Source: Psittacicella hinzii | GTDB taxonomy: Bacteria; Pseudomonadota; Gammaproteobacteria; Enterobacterales; Psittacicellaceae | DNA length: 35,220 nucleotides | Assembly: GCF_003585885.1 (NCBI RefSeq) | Contig: NZ_NRHC01000104.1 | Coordinates: 1-35,220, forward strand | Direction: 5' to 3' | Shown: in pieces, positions 35,203 to 35,220 of the stretch | How positions within the stretch are numbered: the first letter of the stretch is position 1 | Layout of the letters: every line of letters starts with the position of its first letter | The notes under the pieces: model-generated | Databases searched by the model: none | The model's input: the letters and a program-made list of their open reading frames with translations, nothing else | What the model was told of the DNA's origin: nothing | Made by a program: the position numbers and the translations under genes

Positions 35203-35220
35203 GAGCTGTACCCCAAATGT
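35203..35220. mobile_element. Terminus of a second copy of the same IS (cut by the window end)
   Basis: GAGCTGTACCCCAAATGT. TGTACCCCAAATGT is identical to the right inverted repeat of the IS (25818-25831, reversed) and 13 of 14 to the left one, and the preceding GAGC also precedes the first copy's left end. The body lies to the right of the window. Confidence 0.7.

Overview
The window looks like chromosome from a low-GC gammaproteobacterium that is probably host-associated. YheS, RpsO, RecD, NadR and the C-terminal part of TyrA all read as Enterobacterales/Pasteurellales-type proteins. NadR is compatible with a Pasteurellales-like lineage, but I found no copy of the 9-bp Haemophilus uptake sequence AAGTGCGGT, so the exact family is open. 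No rRNA, tRNA, CRISPR array or recognisable oriC was found.

Layout, left to right. The tail of an unidentified coiled-coil protein (1-333) faces a very large lipoprotein-type subtilisin autotransporter (491-4006, -). Next come a branched-chain amino-acid exporter operon azlC-azlD (5964-4598, -), rpsO (-) and about 1.2 kb without a gene that carries two candidate small RNAs. A TetR regulator (+) follows. It converges on tyrA-yheS (-). A second minus-strand block is recD then nadR, both far longer than usual. Divergent from it is purA-purB (+), with purB of the eukaryote-like type. A secreted beta-helix protein related to GH28 polygalacturonases but lacking the catalytic residues (-) precedes a full-length IS3-family insertion sequence (+). 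After the IS lie about 3.4 kb without a recognisable protein gene. This stretch holds a GC-rich cruciform-forming repeat, an eight-copy 23-bp tandem array and a dense series of perfect hairpins with two UUCG-loop terminators, read here as two tandem structured RNA genes. Then come lysA (-), a hairpin-rich leader with ade (adenine deaminase, +), and an operon of a ketoacyl-ACP synthase and a phosphopantetheinyl transferase (-). That operon resembles the edge of an aryl-polyene cluster. The last 18 bases are the tip of a second copy of the same IS.

Shared biology: purA, purB and ade handle adenine nucleotide synthesis and adenine salvage; tyrA and lysA make amino acids and azlCD exports them; nadR is expected to work in NAD salvage. 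The autotransporter and the GH28-like protein are surface or secreted functions. A general trait is that most intergenic gaps carry their own short tandem repeat (units of 7, 8, 11, 21 or 23 bp), different at each locus. Intrinsic terminators are strong and mostly bidirectional, and perfect extended -10 promoters occur upstream of the small-RNA candidates.
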